Below, one piece after another: positions 45,436-55,057 of a stretch of 64,000 nucleotides of DNA; the stretch's first letter is position 1, and each line of letters opens with the position of its first letter. Origin of the DNA: Rhizobium redzepovicii (GTDB lineage Bacteria; Pseudomonadota; Alphaproteobacteria; Rhizobiales; Rhizobiaceae). The DNA lies in NCBI RefSeq assembly GCF_019793435.1, contig NZ_JAILYH010000006.1, forward strand, positions 186,001 to 250,000, read 5' to 3'. A program made the position numbers and the translations under genes. Under the pieces are notes generated by a model, which saw nothing but the letters and a program-made list of their open reading frames with translations, was not told the DNA's origin and did not search any database.

Positions 45436-46881
45436 ATGACCGCTGAAACAATTCTCCTCAGTCTGCATCTTTCCGCGCCGGAGCTCATCCTCGCGGTCGG
45501 CGCCCTTGTCCTGTTGATGGTCGGCGTCTTCTCAGGCGAGCGGTCTGGCCTCGTCGTCACCGGCCTCGCCATCGTCCTGCTGCTCGCCGCCGGTCTGTGG
45601 CTGCTCTTCGTGCCGGCGGAAGGCCTTGCCTATGGCGGCGTCTACATGGCCGACGGCTTCTCGCGCTTCATGAAGCTGGTAGCGCTCATCGGTTCACTGG
45701 TTGCCCTGTTCATGACGATGGGCCATGCCAGGGAAAATCAGCTCGACAAGTTCGAGTTCCCGGTTCTGCTGGTGCTGGCGACCCTCGGCATCCTGCTGAT
45801 GATCTCGGCCAACGACCTGATCTCGCTCTATCTGGCGCTGGAACTGCAGTCGCTGGCGCTCTATGTCGTTGCCGCGATCAACCGCGACAGCCTGAAGTCG
45901 ACCGAAGCCGGTCTGAAATATTTCGTCCTCGGCGCGCTTTCCTCCGGCATGCTGCTCTACGGCATGTCGCTGGTCTACGGTTTTACCGGCCACACCCACT
46001 TCTCCGAGATCGCCCAGGCGCTTTCGGTCGAGGGTGCGCGTTCGCTCGGTCTGATCTTCGGCCTGGTCTTCATCCTCGCCGGCATCGCTTTCAAGATCTC
46101 CGCCGTTCCCTTCCATATGTGGACGCCGGATGTTTATGAAGGCGCGCCGACGCCGGTCACCGCCTTCCTGGCCGCAGCCCCCAAGGTTGCCGCCATGGCA
46201 ATGATGACCCGCATCGTCATCACTGCCTTCCAGCCGGTTCTGGCCGACTGGCAGCAGGTCGTCGTCTTCATCTCGATCGCTTCGATGCTGCTCGGCTCCT
46301 TTGCCGCGATCGGCCAGAAGAACATCAAGCGGCTGATGGCCTATTCCTCGATCGGCCACATGGGCTATGCGCTGGTCGGCCTTGCCGCCGGCAATCAGAC
46401 CGGTGTTTCCGGTGTCATGCTCTACATGGTCATCTATATGGTCATGACCCTCGGTACCTTTGCGATCATCATGTCGATGCGCCGCAAGGACGGCACCGTG
46501 GTCGAGGAGGTCAACGATCTCGCCGGCCTCTCCACCACCAACCCGTTCATGGCGGTGGTGCTGACGGCGCTGATGTTCTCGCTTGCCGGCATTCCGCCGC
46601 TCGCCGGCTTCTTCGCCAAATACTTCGTCTTCGTCGCTGCCATTGAAGCCAAGCTGTATGCGCTTGCCATCATCGGCGTTCTCGCCTCGGTCGTCGGCGC
46701 TTACTATTATCTGCGCGTCATCAAGCTGATGTGGTTCGATGAGGCGACCGGCGAATTCGCCCGCGTCTCCGGTTCGTTGCGTCTGGTCTTCGGTCTCTCC
46801 GGCCTCTTCGTCACCGCCTATGTCCTAATCGGCGGCCCGATCGGCGGCGCGGCAGAGCTGGCCGCCGCGACGCTCTTTTGA
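45436..46881 (+). CDS. nuoN: NADH-quinone oxidoreductase subunit N
   Basis: An antiporter-like proton pump (ND2), the last complex I gene. The 481 residues include [51 protein letters not shown] and [14 protein letters not shown]. The TGA stop overlaps the birA ATG by one base, so birA is part of the same operon. Confidence 0.98.
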   Translation: MTAETILLSLHLSAPELILAVGALVLLMVGVFSGERSGLVVTGLAIVLLLAAGLWLLFVPAEGLAYGGVYMADGFSRFMKLVALIGSLVALFMTMGHARENQLDKFEFPVLLVLATLGILLMISANDLISLYLALELQSLALYVVAAINRDSLKSTEAGLKYFVLGALSSGMLLYGMSLVYGFTGHTHFSEIAQALSVEGARSLGLIFGLVFILAGIAFKISAVPFHMWTPDVYEGAPTPVTAFLAAAPKVAAMAMMTRIVITAFQPVLADWQQVVVFISIASMLLGSFAAIGQKNIKRLMAYSSIGHMGYALVGLAAGNQTGVSGVMLYMVIYMVMTLGTFAIIMSMRRKDGTVVEEVNDLAGLSTTNPFMAVVLTALMFSLAGIPPLAGFFAKYFVFVAAIEAKLYALAIIGVLASVVGAYYYLRVIKLMWFDEATGEFARVSGSLRLVFGLSGLFVTAYVLIGGPIGGAAELAAATLF

Positions 46882-47645
46882 TGGCTTCCGACGGACGGCG
46901 CCGGATATCGCTCGGCGATTTCAGGCACGAGGCTCTGTCGGAAACATCGTCCACCAACAGCGAATGCCTTGCCCGGGCTCGGGCGGGCGACGGCGGCAAT
47001 CTCTGGGTGACGGCCGAACGGCAGACCGGCGGACGCGGCCGCCGCGGCCGGCTCTGGGTGTCCGAACGCGGCAATCTTTACGCCTCTCTATTGCTGATCG
47101 ATCCGGCGCCGATGGAGCGCCTGAGTTCCCTGCCGCTTGCCGTCGCCGTTGCCGTGCACCAGGCGATCCGCCATGTGCTGCCGCCGGGCGCCGAGCCGCT
47201 CGAGGTCAAATGGCCGAACGACATCCTCATCGGCCGCAAGAAGACCTGCGGCATTCTCGTCGAAGGCGAGAGGCTACCGGACGGCCGTTACGCTCTGATC
47301 GTCGGCATCGGAATCAATGTTTCGGTCATGCCGGATAATCCGCTCTATCCCGTCACTTGCCTGCGTGACCATGCAAGTGCGGCGTCGCCGGAAGAACTCT
47401 TCGCCCATCTCTTCGCGGCGATGGCGGATGTGCTTGATCAATGGGACGAGGGCCGGGGCATCGCCGAGATCACAGCACTCTGGCGCGCGATCGCCTGCGG
47501 CATCGGCGAAAAGATCACGGTGAATTTGCCGGACAGATCGATTTCCGGACAATTCGCCGGAATTGATGATAATGGCTTGTTGATGCTCGATACCGGCACT
47601 GGCAGGATAATGCCCATTGCTGCCGGTGATGTGTTTTTTGGATAG
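46881..47645 (+). CDS. birA: Biotin--[acetyl-CoA-carboxylase] ligase
   Basis: Attaches biotin to carboxylase subunits through biotinyl-AMP. The 254 residues include the nucleotide loop RQTGGRGRRGRLWVS and the catalytic VKWPNDILIGRKKTCGILVE. There is no N-terminal helix-turn-helix, so it is a mono-functional ligase and not a biotin repressor. Translation begins on the nuoN stop, a linkage of nuo with birA that is common in alphaproteobacteria. Confidence 0.95.
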   Translation: MASDGRRRISLGDFRHEALSETSSTNSECLARARAGDGGNLWVTAERQTGGRGRRGRLWVSERGNLYASLLLIDPAPMERLSSLPLAVAVAVHQAIRHVLPPGAEPLEVKWPNDILIGRKKTCGILVEGERLPDGRYALIVGIGINVSVMPDNPLYPVTCLRDHASAASPEELFAHLFAAMADVLDQWDEGRGIAEITALWRAIACGIGEKITVNLPDRSISGQFAGIDDNGLLMLDTGTGRIMPIAAGDVFFG

Positions 47646-47662
47646 CGGAAAAAACGAAAATT

Positions 47663-49333
47663 ATGGCGAAACAGGACGAGTTGGTATTCCTGCCTCTGGG
47701 CGGCGTTGGCGAGATCGGCATGAATCTCGCTCTTTATGGCTACGGCCCGCCCGAGCATCGCCAATGGATCATGGTCGATTGCGGCGTCACCTTTCCCGGC
47801 CCCGACCTGCCGGGCGTCGACCTCGTGCTGCCCGATATCCGCTTCCTCGCCAGTGAGCGCAAGAATCTCAAGGCGATCATCATCACGCATGCGCATGAAG
47901 ACCACTATGGCGCGCTCGCTGATCTCTGGCCGGGCCTGAACGTGCCGGTCTATGCCTCGGGCTTTACCGCTGGTCTGCTCGAAGCCAAGCGCAATTTCGA
48001 AAAGGCCAGGATCGGCGAAGTGCCGGTGACGCCGTTCAAGGCGGGCGACACGATCAATGTCGGCCCCTTCAGCATCGAAGGCGTTGCCGTCAACCATTCG
48101 ATCCCCGAGCCGATGTCGCTGATGATCCGCACGCCGGCCGGCAATGTCATCCATACCGGCGACTGGAAGATCGACCACGAGCCCTCGCTTGGCCCCCTGA
48201 CCGATGAGACGCGGTTCCGCCAGCTCGGCGACGAGGGCGTGCTGGCGCTGATGTGCGATTCCACAAATGCGCTGCGCGACGGTGTTTCGCCCTCCGAAAA
48301 GGATGTCTCGGAAAGCCTGCGCAAGATCATCGAAGATGCCGAGGGCCGGGTGGCGATCACCACCTTCTCGTCGAATGTCGGGCGCATCCGCACCGTCGCC
48401 GAGGCGGCCGAGGCGGCTGGCCGCGAAGTGCTGCTGCTCGGCAGCTCGCTGAAGCGGGTTGTCGACGTCGCCCAGGATATCGGCCTGATGGAGGGCGTGA
48501 AACCCTTCATCTCCGAGGAAGAATACGGTTACATCCCGCGCGATAAGGTCGTCGTCATCCTGACCGGCAGCCAGGGCGAGGCACGGGCAGCGCTTGCCAA
48601 GCTCTCCCGCGACGAGATGCGCAATGTTGCCTTTGCGGCAGGCGATATCGTCGTCTTTTCCTCCCGCGCCATTCCCGGCAACGAGAAGGCGATCCAGGAC
48701 ATCAAGAACGGCCTCGTCGAGCAGGGCGTACACATCATCACCGATACCGAGGCGCTGGTTCACGTTTCCGGCCATCCCCGCCGCAACGAGCTGCAGCGGA
48801 TGTATGAGTGGACGCGGCCGAAGATCGTCGTGCCGGTGCATGGTGAGGCGACGCATCTGACGGCGCATAAGGAACTTGCCGAGCAATCCGGCATCGCCAT
48901 CGTGCCGAGGGTGCGCAACGGCGACATTCTGCGGCTGGCACCCGGCCCCGCCGAGGTGATCGGCCAGGCGCCGCATGGCCGCATCTACAAGGACGGCTCG
49001 CTGATCGGCGATTTCGACGAGATGGGGATCGGCGAGCGCAAGAAGCTCTCCTATGTTGGCCATGTCGCAGTCAGCGTCGTGCTCGACGCCCGTTATGACA
49101 TCGTCGGTGATCCCGATCTCGTTTCGATCGGCCTGCCTGTCTACGACGACGAGGGCGAAGAGATGGAAGATACGCTCTTCGATGCGGCGATCAGTGCTAT
49201 CGAAAGCATTCCGCGCGCCCGTCGCAAGGATATCGACATGGTGCAGGAGGCCGTGCGCCGCGCTATCCGCGCCTCTGCCAACCATGCCTGGGGCAAGAAG
49301 CCGATTGTCACCGCCTTCGTCACCAAGGTCTGA
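47663..49333 (+). CDS. rnj: Ribonuclease J
   Basis: A metallo-beta-lactamase/beta-CASP ribonuclease with 5'-exo and endonuclease activity, used in RNA decay and rRNA maturation in organisms such as Rhizobiales. The 556 residues begin with LVFLPLGGVGEIGMNLALYGY, have the HxHxDH metal motif HAHEDHYGALADL, and further ligands in HSIPEP and HTGDWKID. The beta-CASP blocks STNA, TFSSNVGRI and FSSRAIPGNE follow, then VPVHGEATHL. The C-terminal domain is present. It starts 17 bases after birA. Confidence 0.94.
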   Translation: MAKQDELVFLPLGGVGEIGMNLALYGYGPPEHRQWIMVDCGVTFPGPDLPGVDLVLPDIRFLASERKNLKAIIITHAHEDHYGALADLWPGLNVPVYASGFTAGLLEAKRNFEKARIGEVPVTPFKAGDTINVGPFSIEGVAVNHSIPEPMSLMIRTPAGNVIHTGDWKIDHEPSLGPLTDETRFRQLGDEGVLALMCDSTNALRDGVSPSEKDVSESLRKIIEDAEGRVAITTFSSNVGRIRTVAEAAEAAGREVLLLGSSLKRVVDVAQDIGLMEGVKPFISEEEYGYIPRDKVVVILTGSQGEARAALAKLSRDEMRNVAFAAGDIVVFSSRAIPGNEKAIQDIKNGLVEQGVHIITDTEALVHVSGHPRRNELQRMYEWTRPKIVVPVHGEATHLTAHKELAEQSGIAIVPRVRNGDILRLAPGPAEVIGQAPHGRIYKDGSLIGDFDEMGIGERKKLSYVGHVAVSVVLDARYDIVGDPDLVSIGLPVYDDEGEEMEDTLFDAAISAIESIPRARRKDIDMVQEAVRRAIRASANHAWGKKPIVTAFVTKV

Positions 49334-49335
49334 CC

Positions 49336-49740
49336 ATGCTTGGCCGGGTAAACCACATCGCCATCGCCGTTCCCGATCTGGAAGCGGCGACGGCCGCCTA
49401 TCGCGACACGCTGGGTGCTGCCGTATCGCAGCCGCAGGCTCTGCCGGAACACGGCGTCACCGTCGTCTTCGTCGAATTGCCGAACACGAAGGTCGAATTG
49501 CTGCAGCCGCTTGGGGAAACCTCGCCGATCGCAGCCTTCCTCGAAAAGAACCCGTCCGGCGGCATGCACCACATCTGTTATGAGGTGGACGATATCCTGC
49601 TTGCGCGTGATCGGCTGGTCGCGGCCGGGGCGAGGGTGCTCGGCGACGGCCAGCCGAAGACCGGCGCGCATGGCAAGCCGGTGCTTTTTCTGCATCCCAA
49701 GGATTTCTTCGGCACGCTGATCGAACTCGAACAGGCGTGA
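49336..49740 (+). CDS. mce: Methylmalonyl-CoA epimerase
   Basis: Interconverts (S)- and (R)-methylmalonyl-CoA in propionyl-CoA metabolism. The 134-residue VOC-fold protein has metal ligands in NHIAIAVPDLEAA, MHHICYEVDDI and TLIELEQA, with SGGMHHICYEV as the family signature. It begins 2 bases after the rnj stop and is cotranscribed with it. Confidence 0.94.
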   Translation: MLGRVNHIAIAVPDLEAATAAYRDTLGAAVSQPQALPEHGVTVVFVELPNTKVELLQPLGETSPIAAFLEKNPSGGMHHICYEVDDILLARDRLVAAGARVLGDGQPKTGAHGKPVLFLHPKDFFGTLIELEQA

Positions 49741-49871
49741 AGCCTGCGGCAGAATGCCCTCAAGGCGGCCAAGCGCTTCATCGGCTTTGAGTTGGCTGCC
49801 ATTCCGCCGTATAAGGGCGCCTAGCTCAAAGTGACAGAACGTCTGTCGGCGCGACACCACCGGGAACCCCA

Positions 49872-50147
49872 ATGCTCCAGATATTTCTTCAGGGATTTGC
49901 CGTCTACTTCATCATTTGGTGGATGACGCTTTTCGCTGTCCTGCCGATCGGTCTGCGCACCCAGGCCGAGGACAATGATGTCGTGCTCGGCACCGTTCCA
50001 AGCGCGCCGAGCCGCTTTCGTGCCGTCTTCACCTTTTCGCTGACGACGCTGATCTCGGCTCTGGTCTACGGCACCTGGTATGTCTGCGACACCTATTTCG
50101 GCTGGGGCTTCGATGCCCTTCCACAACTCGGGCCGAGCTTCTATTAA
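49872..50147 (+). CDS. DUF1467 family membrane protein
   Basis: A 91-residue protein with two membrane helices (LQIFLQGFAVYFIIWWMTLFAVLPIG and FTFSLTTLISALVYGTWYV) and a polar loop with the DUF1467 hallmark GLRTQAEDNDVVLGTVPSAP. The family is restricted mainly to alphaproteobacteria and typically sits next to mce, as here. The function is unknown. Confidence 0.88.
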   Translation: MLQIFLQGFAVYFIIWWMTLFAVLPIGLRTQAEDNDVVLGTVPSAPSRFRAVFTFSLTTLISALVYGTWYVCDTYFGWGFDALPQLGPSFY

Positions 50148-50316
50148 GATCAAACTTTTGCCCAAACTTTGGGCATATGTATATCATTAAAAAGCGACCT
50201 TCGTCATACCAGCGTCATGGTGTTGCGGCAAAAGAGCTGCCGTTACGGAATGAGCATCATTCCCTTACGGTAGTTGGCTGGATTTTTGGGGTCGGATGAA
50301 GCCGAAAAGCCAAAAA

Positions 50317-50341
50317 AAAACAAGGCTAAAAGCCTTGTTTT
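50317..50341 (+). terminator. Bidirectional rho-independent terminator
   Basis: AAAACAAGGCT / AGCCTTGTTTT, 11-bp perfect stem with an AAA loop. The A-run on the left and T-run on the right allow termination in both directions, but only the upstream plus-strand operon is known to need it. Confidence 0.88.
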
Positions 50342-50456
50342 AAGTATCGCGTGATCTGTAACCGTTGCCGGGGCAGCGACGAGCGCGCCTAAGATCTGAT
50401 CCTCCCAAGACTTGACCGCGAATTCGGCAAGAATTTATCCTTCCTGCCTGTTTTGT

Positions 50457-50472
50457 GAGCTAAAGCTAGCTC
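50457..50472. promoter_or_regulatory. Perfect palindrome GAGCTA-N4-TAGCTC
   Basis: Six-base arms separated by AAGC, about 65 bases upstream of the proS -35. It may be an operator or part of an RNA fold. Confidence 0.35.
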
Positions 50473-50506
50473 AAACATTGGGCTTTGTCATTAGCTTTTT
50501 TTGCAT

Positions 50507-50527
50507 TTTTGCTACACTCTAGCAAAA
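50507..50527. promoter_or_regulatory. Perfect palindrome TTTTGCTA-N5-TAGCAAAA
   Basis: Eight-base arms around CACTC, ending 9 bases before the -35 of the proS promoter. The position suits a regulator-binding site; the A/T ends also fit a short terminator. Confidence 0.4.
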
Positions 50528-50535
50528 TTTTTCTG

Positions 50536-50566
50536 TTGACAAGATTTTCGTTTAAGTCCTTATAAA
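50536..50566 (+). promoter_or_regulatory. Candidate promoter of proS
   Basis: Consensus TTGACA (50536-50541) and TATAAA (50561-50566), but with a 19-base spacer, two longer than ideal. The start codon of proS is 175 bases downstream. Confidence 0.5.
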
Positions 50567-50740
50567 CACGCGCTTTTTCATGCCCTGTCATTTTGCGGGG
50601 CCGAACATGCGCGTGCGGGAGGTTGCCGGCATCAGTTGCGGGTTTCCTTCCTGCCGCGAAGCGGCTATGAACGCTCCCGACATTAACCATTGTCTTTCGA
50701 TTCCGCCTGCTGCGGGATCTCAACTGCTTCGGAATCCGCC

Positions 50741-52063
50741 ATGCGTCTGTCCCGCTATTTCATGCCCATCCTCAAGGAAAACCCCAAGGAGGCGGAAATC
50801 GTCTCCCACCGGCTGATGCTGCGCGCCGGCATGATCCGCCAGCAGTCGCAGGGCATCTATTCCTGGCTGCCGCTCGGCAAACGCGTGCTCGACAAGGTCA
50901 ACGCCATTATTCGCGACGAGCAGAACCGGGCCGGCGCAATCGAGTTGTCCATGCCGACCCTGCAATCGGCCGAACTCTGGCAGGAAAGCGGCCGCTACGA
51001 CGCCTATGGCAAGGAGATGCTGCGCATCAAGGACCGCCAGGATCGGCCGATGCTCTATGGTCCCACCAATGAGGAGATGGTGACGGATATTTTCCGCTCC
51101 TCGGTCAAATCTTATAAGGACCTGCCGCTCAATCTCTATCACATCCAGCTGAAGTTTCGCGACGAGATCCGTCCGCGCTTCGGCACGATGCGCTCGCGCG
51201 AATTCATGATGAAGGATGCCTATTCCTTCGATCTGACGCGCGAAGGGGCGGAGCATTCCTATAACAAGATGTTCGCCGCCTATCTCAGAACCTTCGATCG
51301 GCTCGGCCTGCGCGCCATTCCGATGCGCGCCGATACCGGCCCGATCGGCGGCAATCTCAGCCACGAATTCATCATCCTCGCCGATACCGGCGAATCCGAG
51401 GTCTTCTGTCACAAGGATTTCGTCGGCTTCGATATTCCCGACGACCGCACTGATTTCGACAGCGTCGAGGGCCTGAAGTCGATCTTCGACAAGTGGACCT
51501 CGCTCTATGCGGCGACTTCGGAAATGCACGACGAGGCGGCCTTCAACGCCGTCCCCGAAGGCGAGCGCCTGTCGGCGCGCGGCATTGAGGTCGGCCACAT
51601 CTTCTATTTCGGCACGAAATATTCCGAGGCGATGGGCGCGAAAGTGCAGGGCCCCGACGGCAAGGAACACTTCGTTCACATGGGTTCCTACGGTATCGGC
51701 CCGACACGCCTTGTTCCCGCCATCATCGAAGCATCGCATGACGACAACGGAATCATCTGGCCGGCCTCGGTCGCGCCCTTCGATATCGTGGTGATCAACA
51801 TGAAGGCGGGCGATCAAGCCTGCGACGATACTTGCGAGCTGATCTATGCGGCGCTCACCAAGGCCGGCAAGGATGTGCTCTACGACGATACCGACGACCG
51901 GGCCGGCACGAAATTCGCGACCGCCGACCTGATCGGCGTACCCGTCCAGATCATCGCCGGCCCGCGCGCGGTCGCCAACGGCGAGGTCGAAGTGAAGGAC
52001 CGCAAGACTGGCGCCCGCGAAACGATGACCATCGAAGCGGCGATCAACAGGTTCGTGGCTTAA
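50741..52063 (+). CDS. proS: Proline--tRNA ligase
   Basis: A class II aminoacyl-tRNA synthetase that charges tRNA-Pro. From ATG 50741 it has 440 residues, starting [15 protein letters not shown]. Motif 2 ([26 protein letters not shown]) and motif 3 ([13 protein letters not shown]) are clear. The editing (INS) domain of the long bacterial type is missing, as usual for alphaproteobacteria. The C-terminal anticodon-binding domain ends in EAAINRFVA. It is followed closely by lolC, with 15 bases between them. Confidence 0.97.
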   Translation: MRLSRYFMPILKENPKEAEIVSHRLMLRAGMIRQQSQGIYSWLPLGKRVLDKVNAIIRDEQNRAGAIELSMPTLQSAELWQESGRYDAYGKEMLRIKDRQDRPMLYGPTNEEMVTDIFRSSVKSYKDLPLNLYHIQLKFRDEIRPRFGTMRSREFMMKDAYSFDLTREGAEHSYNKMFAAYLRTFDRLGLRAIPMRADTGPIGGNLSHEFIILADTGESEVFCHKDFVGFDIPDDRTDFDSVEGLKSIFDKWTSLYAATSEMHDEAAFNAVPEGERLSARGIEVGHIFYFGTKYSEAMGAKVQGPDGKEHFVHMGSYGIGPTRLVPAIIEASHDDNGIIWPASVAPFDIVVINMKAGDQACDDTCELIYAALTKAGKDVLYDDTDDRAGTKFATADLIGVPVQIIAGPRAVANGEVEVKDRKTGARETMTIEAAINRFVA

Positions 52064-52078
52064 GGAAACGGAGGCGAA

Positions 52079-53383
52079 ATGGCAGAGGCAGCAGTGGACC
52101 GGAGTTCGAAATCCGGCTTGGGTCCGGCTGGCAAGCCATTTTCCACTTTCGAACGCCTCGTGGCGTGGCGCTACCTGCGCGCCCGCCGCAAGGAAGCTTT
52201 TATCTCAGTGATCGCCGGCTTTTCTTTCGTCGGCATCATGCTCGGTGTTGCGACGCTGATCATCGTCATGGCCGTCATGAACGGCTTCCGCACCGAGCTC
52301 GTCTCGCGCATCCTCGGCATCAACGGCCATATGATCGTCCAGCCGTCCGATGGCCCCTTCACCGATTATGCCGACCTTTCCAGCAGGCTCGCTGCCGTAC
52401 CGGGAGTGAAGATGGCGCTGCCTTTGGTGGAAGGCCAGGTGCTCGCCTCCGCCCAGGCCGGTGGTAGCACCGGCGCGCTGGTGCGCGGCGCCCGCGCCGA
52501 GGACCTGACCAAGCTCAAGACGATCTCCGGGAACATCAAATCCGGCGACATGGTCGGTTTTGCCTCCGGCCAGGGCGTGCTGATCGGCACCGGCATGGCC
52601 AACCAGCTCGGCCTGAGCGTCGGCGACCTCATCACTCTGACCTCGCCGGATGGTGACATTACACCGATGGGCGTCAGCCCGCGCGTTAAGTCCTATAAGA
52701 TCTCCGGCCTCTTCGAGATCGGCATGTCGGAATATGATTCTTCGATCATCTTCATGCCGCTCGAGGAAGCGCAGCTTTATTTCAATGCCGAGGGACTGGT
52801 GCAGTCGATAGAGCTTTTCGTCGATCACCCCGACGATATCGACACTCTGCGGCCCAAGGTGGAGGAAGCGGCCGGCCGCCAGATCAACCTCACCGACTGG
52901 CGCCAGCGCAACCAGACCTTCTTTTCGGCGCTGCAGGTCGAGCGCAACGTCATGTTCATGATCCTGACGCTGATCGTGCTTGTCGCGGCTCTGAACATCA
53001 TCTCCGGCCTGATCATGCTGGTGAAGGACAAGAGCAGCGATATCGCCATTCTGCGCACCATGGGCGCCAGCGCCGGCGCGATCATGCGCATCTTCTTCAT
53101 GACCGGGGCGGCGATCGGGATCGTCGGCACTGTTGCCGGCGTGCTGCTCGGCGTTCTCGTCTGCGTCAACATCGAATCCATCCGTCAGTTCTTCTCCTGG
53201 ATTTCAGGCACGGTGATCTTCAATCCGCAGGTCTATTTCCTCAGTCAGCTGCCGGCCGAGATGCAGCTCAGCGAAACGATCTCGATCGTCATCATGGCGC
53301 TGACGCTCTCCTTCATCGCGACCATCTTTCCGGCCTGGCGCGCGTCCAGGCTCGATCCGGTGCAGGCCCTGCGCTACGAATAA
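52079..53383 (+). CDS. lolC: Lipoprotein-releasing ABC transporter permease
   Basis: The membrane component that releases outer-membrane lipoproteins from the inner membrane to LolA. The 434 residues have the LolC/E layout: [21 protein letters not shown] before helix 1, a large periplasmic domain (about 70-290), and three C-terminal helices with the FtsX-type fold, ending [15 protein letters not shown]. Only one permease gene is present, so it is the fused LolC/LolE type (LolF-like) that forms a homodimer. lolD follows after 14 bases. Confidence 0.93.
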   Translation: MAEAAVDRSSKSGLGPAGKPFSTFERLVAWRYLRARRKEAFISVIAGFSFVGIMLGVATLIIVMAVMNGFRTELVSRILGINGHMIVQPSDGPFTDYADLSSRLAAVPGVKMALPLVEGQVLASAQAGGSTGALVRGARAEDLTKLKTISGNIKSGDMVGFASGQGVLIGTGMANQLGLSVGDLITLTSPDGDITPMGVSPRVKSYKISGLFEIGMSEYDSSIIFMPLEEAQLYFNAEGLVQSIELFVDHPDDIDTLRPKVEEAAGRQINLTDWRQRNQTFFSALQVERNVMFMILTLIVLVAALNIISGLIMLVKDKSSDIAILRTMGASAGAIMRIFFMTGAAIGIVGTVAGVLLGVLVCVNIESIRQFFSWISGTVIFNPQVYFLSQLPAEMQLSETISIVIMALTLSFIATIFPAWRASRLDPVQALRYE

Positions 53384-53397
53384 GGAATGCCGCCTTT

Positions 53398-54081
53398 ATG
53401 AAACGCAACGTCGTTCTCAAGCTTACCGGCGTCGAGCGCCATTACGGGCAGGGCGATACGCTGCTGCCGATCCTGAAGGGCGCGGATTTTTCGATGTCGA
53501 AGGGCGAGATCGTCGCTCTCGTCGCTCCCTCCGGCACCGGCAAATCGACCCTGCTGCATATCGCCGGCCTGTTGGAGCATCCGGACGGCGGTGAAGTCAA
53601 CATCAGCGGCCATGCCTGTGACGGCCTGAGCGATGAGAAACGCACCGCGATCCGCCGCAGCGAAATCGGCTTCGTCTACCAGTTCCACCACCTGCTGCCG
53701 GAATTTTCCGCACTTGAGAACATCATGATGCCTCAGCTAATCGCCGGGCTGTCCTGGAAGGAAGCCGGAGAGCGGGCCGGCCAGCTTCTCGATTACATGC
53801 GCATCGGCCACCGCGGCGCCCATCGCCCTGGCGAACTCTCCGGCGGCGAGCAACAGCGCGTGGCGATCGCCCGGGCCGTCGCCAATGCGCCGACCCTGCT
53901 GCTTGCCGATGAGCCGACCGGCAATCTCGACCCGGAAACGGCAAGCTACGTCTTCGATGCGCTGGAGGCGCTGGTGCGCCAGTCCGGCCTCGCGGCCCTC
54001 ATCGCCACCCACAATCACGAACTCGCCCGCCGCATGGATCGGCGTGTGACTATCTCGGATGGCAAGATCGTCGATTTCTGA
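53398..54081 (+). CDS. lolD: Lipoprotein-releasing ABC transporter ATP-binding protein
   Basis: The ATPase that powers lipoprotein release. The 227 residues carry Walker [10 protein letters not shown] (43-51), the Q-loop in [15 protein letters not shown], signature [14 protein letters not shown], Walker [13 protein letters not shown] and the H-loop ATHNHELA. The Leu-rich FHHLLPEF segment after the Q-loop is typical of LolD. Confidence 0.96.
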   Translation: MKRNVVLKLTGVERHYGQGDTLLPILKGADFSMSKGEIVALVAPSGTGKSTLLHIAGLLEHPDGGEVNISGHACDGLSDEKRTAIRRSEIGFVYQFHHLLPEFSALENIMMPQLIAGLSWKEAGERAGQLLDYMRIGHRGAHRPGELSGGEQQRVAIARAVANAPTLLLADEPTGNLDPETASYVFDALEALVRQSGLAALIATHNHELARRMDRRVTISDGKIVDF

Positions 54082-54089
54082 AACTGAGG

Positions 54090-54554
54090 TCAGGGGATGA
54101 CTAGCCCGCCGCGATAATCGAGCATATAGGCTTTCCGGTCATCGACCATGATGCATTCATTGCCGCTGAACCGCTCGCAGTTCCCTTCGCTGTGATCGAT
54201 GTAGCGGCCGAACGCATGATCGAATTCCATTCCGCCGAGAAAGCGCCCCTGCTGATACATGGCTGAAAGTGCCGCCTTGATCACCGCGCCGGCGGCAGCG
54301 CCGTCGATGAGCTCAGGGACAACGATCCAGCCGAAATAATTCATCACCCAGACAGGCTCCCCGGCAAACCAGACAACCTCCTGTCCCGCGAAATCGGTGC
54401 CGCCAAAGTAGCTGTCGAGATAGCGCCAGTCGCCGCACTCATAGCCGATATCGTGGGCACCCGGCCGGCAGGGCACGCGCGGCACACCGCCGCCGACATA
54501 GGTCGCAGCCTTGGCCTCCACGACGAATTCATTGAGCATTGCAATGTCGAGCAT
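54090..54554 (-). CDS. DUF5680 domain protein
   Basis: A soluble 154-residue protein from ATG 54554 (MLDIAMLNEFVVEAKAATYVGGG). The motifs ATYVGGG, YECGDWRYLDSYFGGTDFAGQEVVWFAGEPVWVMNYFG match DUF5680, a small domain found in varied bacteria, sometimes fused to helix-turn-helix domains; here it stands alone. The function is unknown. It is convergent with lolD and divergent from the short peptide gene at 54854. Confidence 0.8.
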   Translation of the reverse strand: MLDIAMLNEFVVEAKAATYVGGGVPRVPCRPGAHDIGYECGDWRYLDSYFGGTDFAGQEVVWFAGEPVWVMNYFGWIVVPELIDGAAAGAVIKAALSAMYQQGRFLGGMEFDHAFGRYIDHSEGNCERFSGNECIMVDDRKAYMLDYRGGLVIP

Positions 54555-54805
54555 ATCCCGTTCTCCTCTCGGCCGGATGCTGGCAAATATGCTGCGGCAT
54601 GTAAAGAACAGAAACAGAACAAAAACGGCAAGCAAGGCGGGTCGCTGCGAGAGGCGCACTGCCGTTTGAGTAGCCTGTCCGATCCGTCACCGATCGCGAG
54701 AGAACAGGCGCAGCCCATCGTATCGCTTGGCACTCTCATCGATTCGCGATTCGCGTCCTGGATTTTAAAACGCAAGAAAGAAGGAAAAGATTCCTGTTGA
54801 CAATG

Positions 54806-54820
54806 GAACATAAATCGAAC
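54806..54820 (+). promoter_or_regulatory. LexA (SOS) box
   Basis: GAAC-N7-GAAC, i.e. GTTC-N7-GTTC on the other strand, the alphaproteobacterial LexA operator; the flank even reads TTTGTTC on that strand. It lies just downstream of a TTGACA at 54797-54802, so it covers the spacer of a promoter, and 34 bases upstream of the 28-residue peptide. It should repress that promoter until DNA damage. Confidence 0.75.
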
Positions 54821-54853
54821 AAATTGAAAACATAACGAGTAAATGAGAGCCAA

Positions 54854-54940
54854 ATGACTGACATGATCCGTGATATCGCAGCATTCACCTCCATCGCAAT
54901 GTTCGTCGCCAGCTTCTCGCTCATCGTCATGGCGATCTAA
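54854..54940 (+). CDS. 28-residue single-span membrane peptide, likely SOS-controlled
   Basis: A short gene with ATG 54854 behind GAGAGCC and a TAA stop. The product starts MTDMIRDI (an amphipathic, charged N terminus) and the remaining 20 residues are hydrophobic (AAFTSIAMFVASFSLIV...), enough for one membrane helix, ending directly after it. A LexA box lies 34 bases upstream. In Caulobacter the 29-residue LexA-controlled membrane peptide SidA halts division by acting at the divisome; this gene has the same size, topology and control, so a similar role is my inference, not a homology claim. A strong hairpin at 54951-54975 follows, then dnaE. Confidence 0.65.
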   Translation: MTDMIRDIAAFTSIAMFVASFSLIVMAI

Positions 54941-54950
54941 AGTTTTCAGG

Positions 54951-54975
54951 GGACCGCATGGCCATCATGCGGTCC
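54951..54975 (+). terminator. Strong hairpin between the peptide gene and dnaE
   Basis: GGACCGCATG / CATGCGGTCC, 10 perfect base pairs with a GCCAT loop, 10 bases after the peptide's stop. No T-run follows, so it may stabilise the short mRNA or attenuate read-through into dnaE and not simply terminate. Confidence 0.6.
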
Positions 54976-55057
54976 GCAAGCGGGACTTGTTCTGGACATC
55001 ATCGCCCTCTATGCCGACAATGCGTCCGACTCATTCGGGTGATTGGGAAGGCATGAC

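Larger units (their letters stand above)
50148..50740. other. Long intergenic region before proS
   Basis: A 593-base gap with no convincing gene. It holds a bidirectional terminator (50317-50341), two perfect palindromes (50457-50472 and 50507-50527) and the proS promoter (50536-50566). The stretch 50160-50310 is unlike coding DNA and could hide a small RNA ending at the terminator. Confidence 0.5.
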
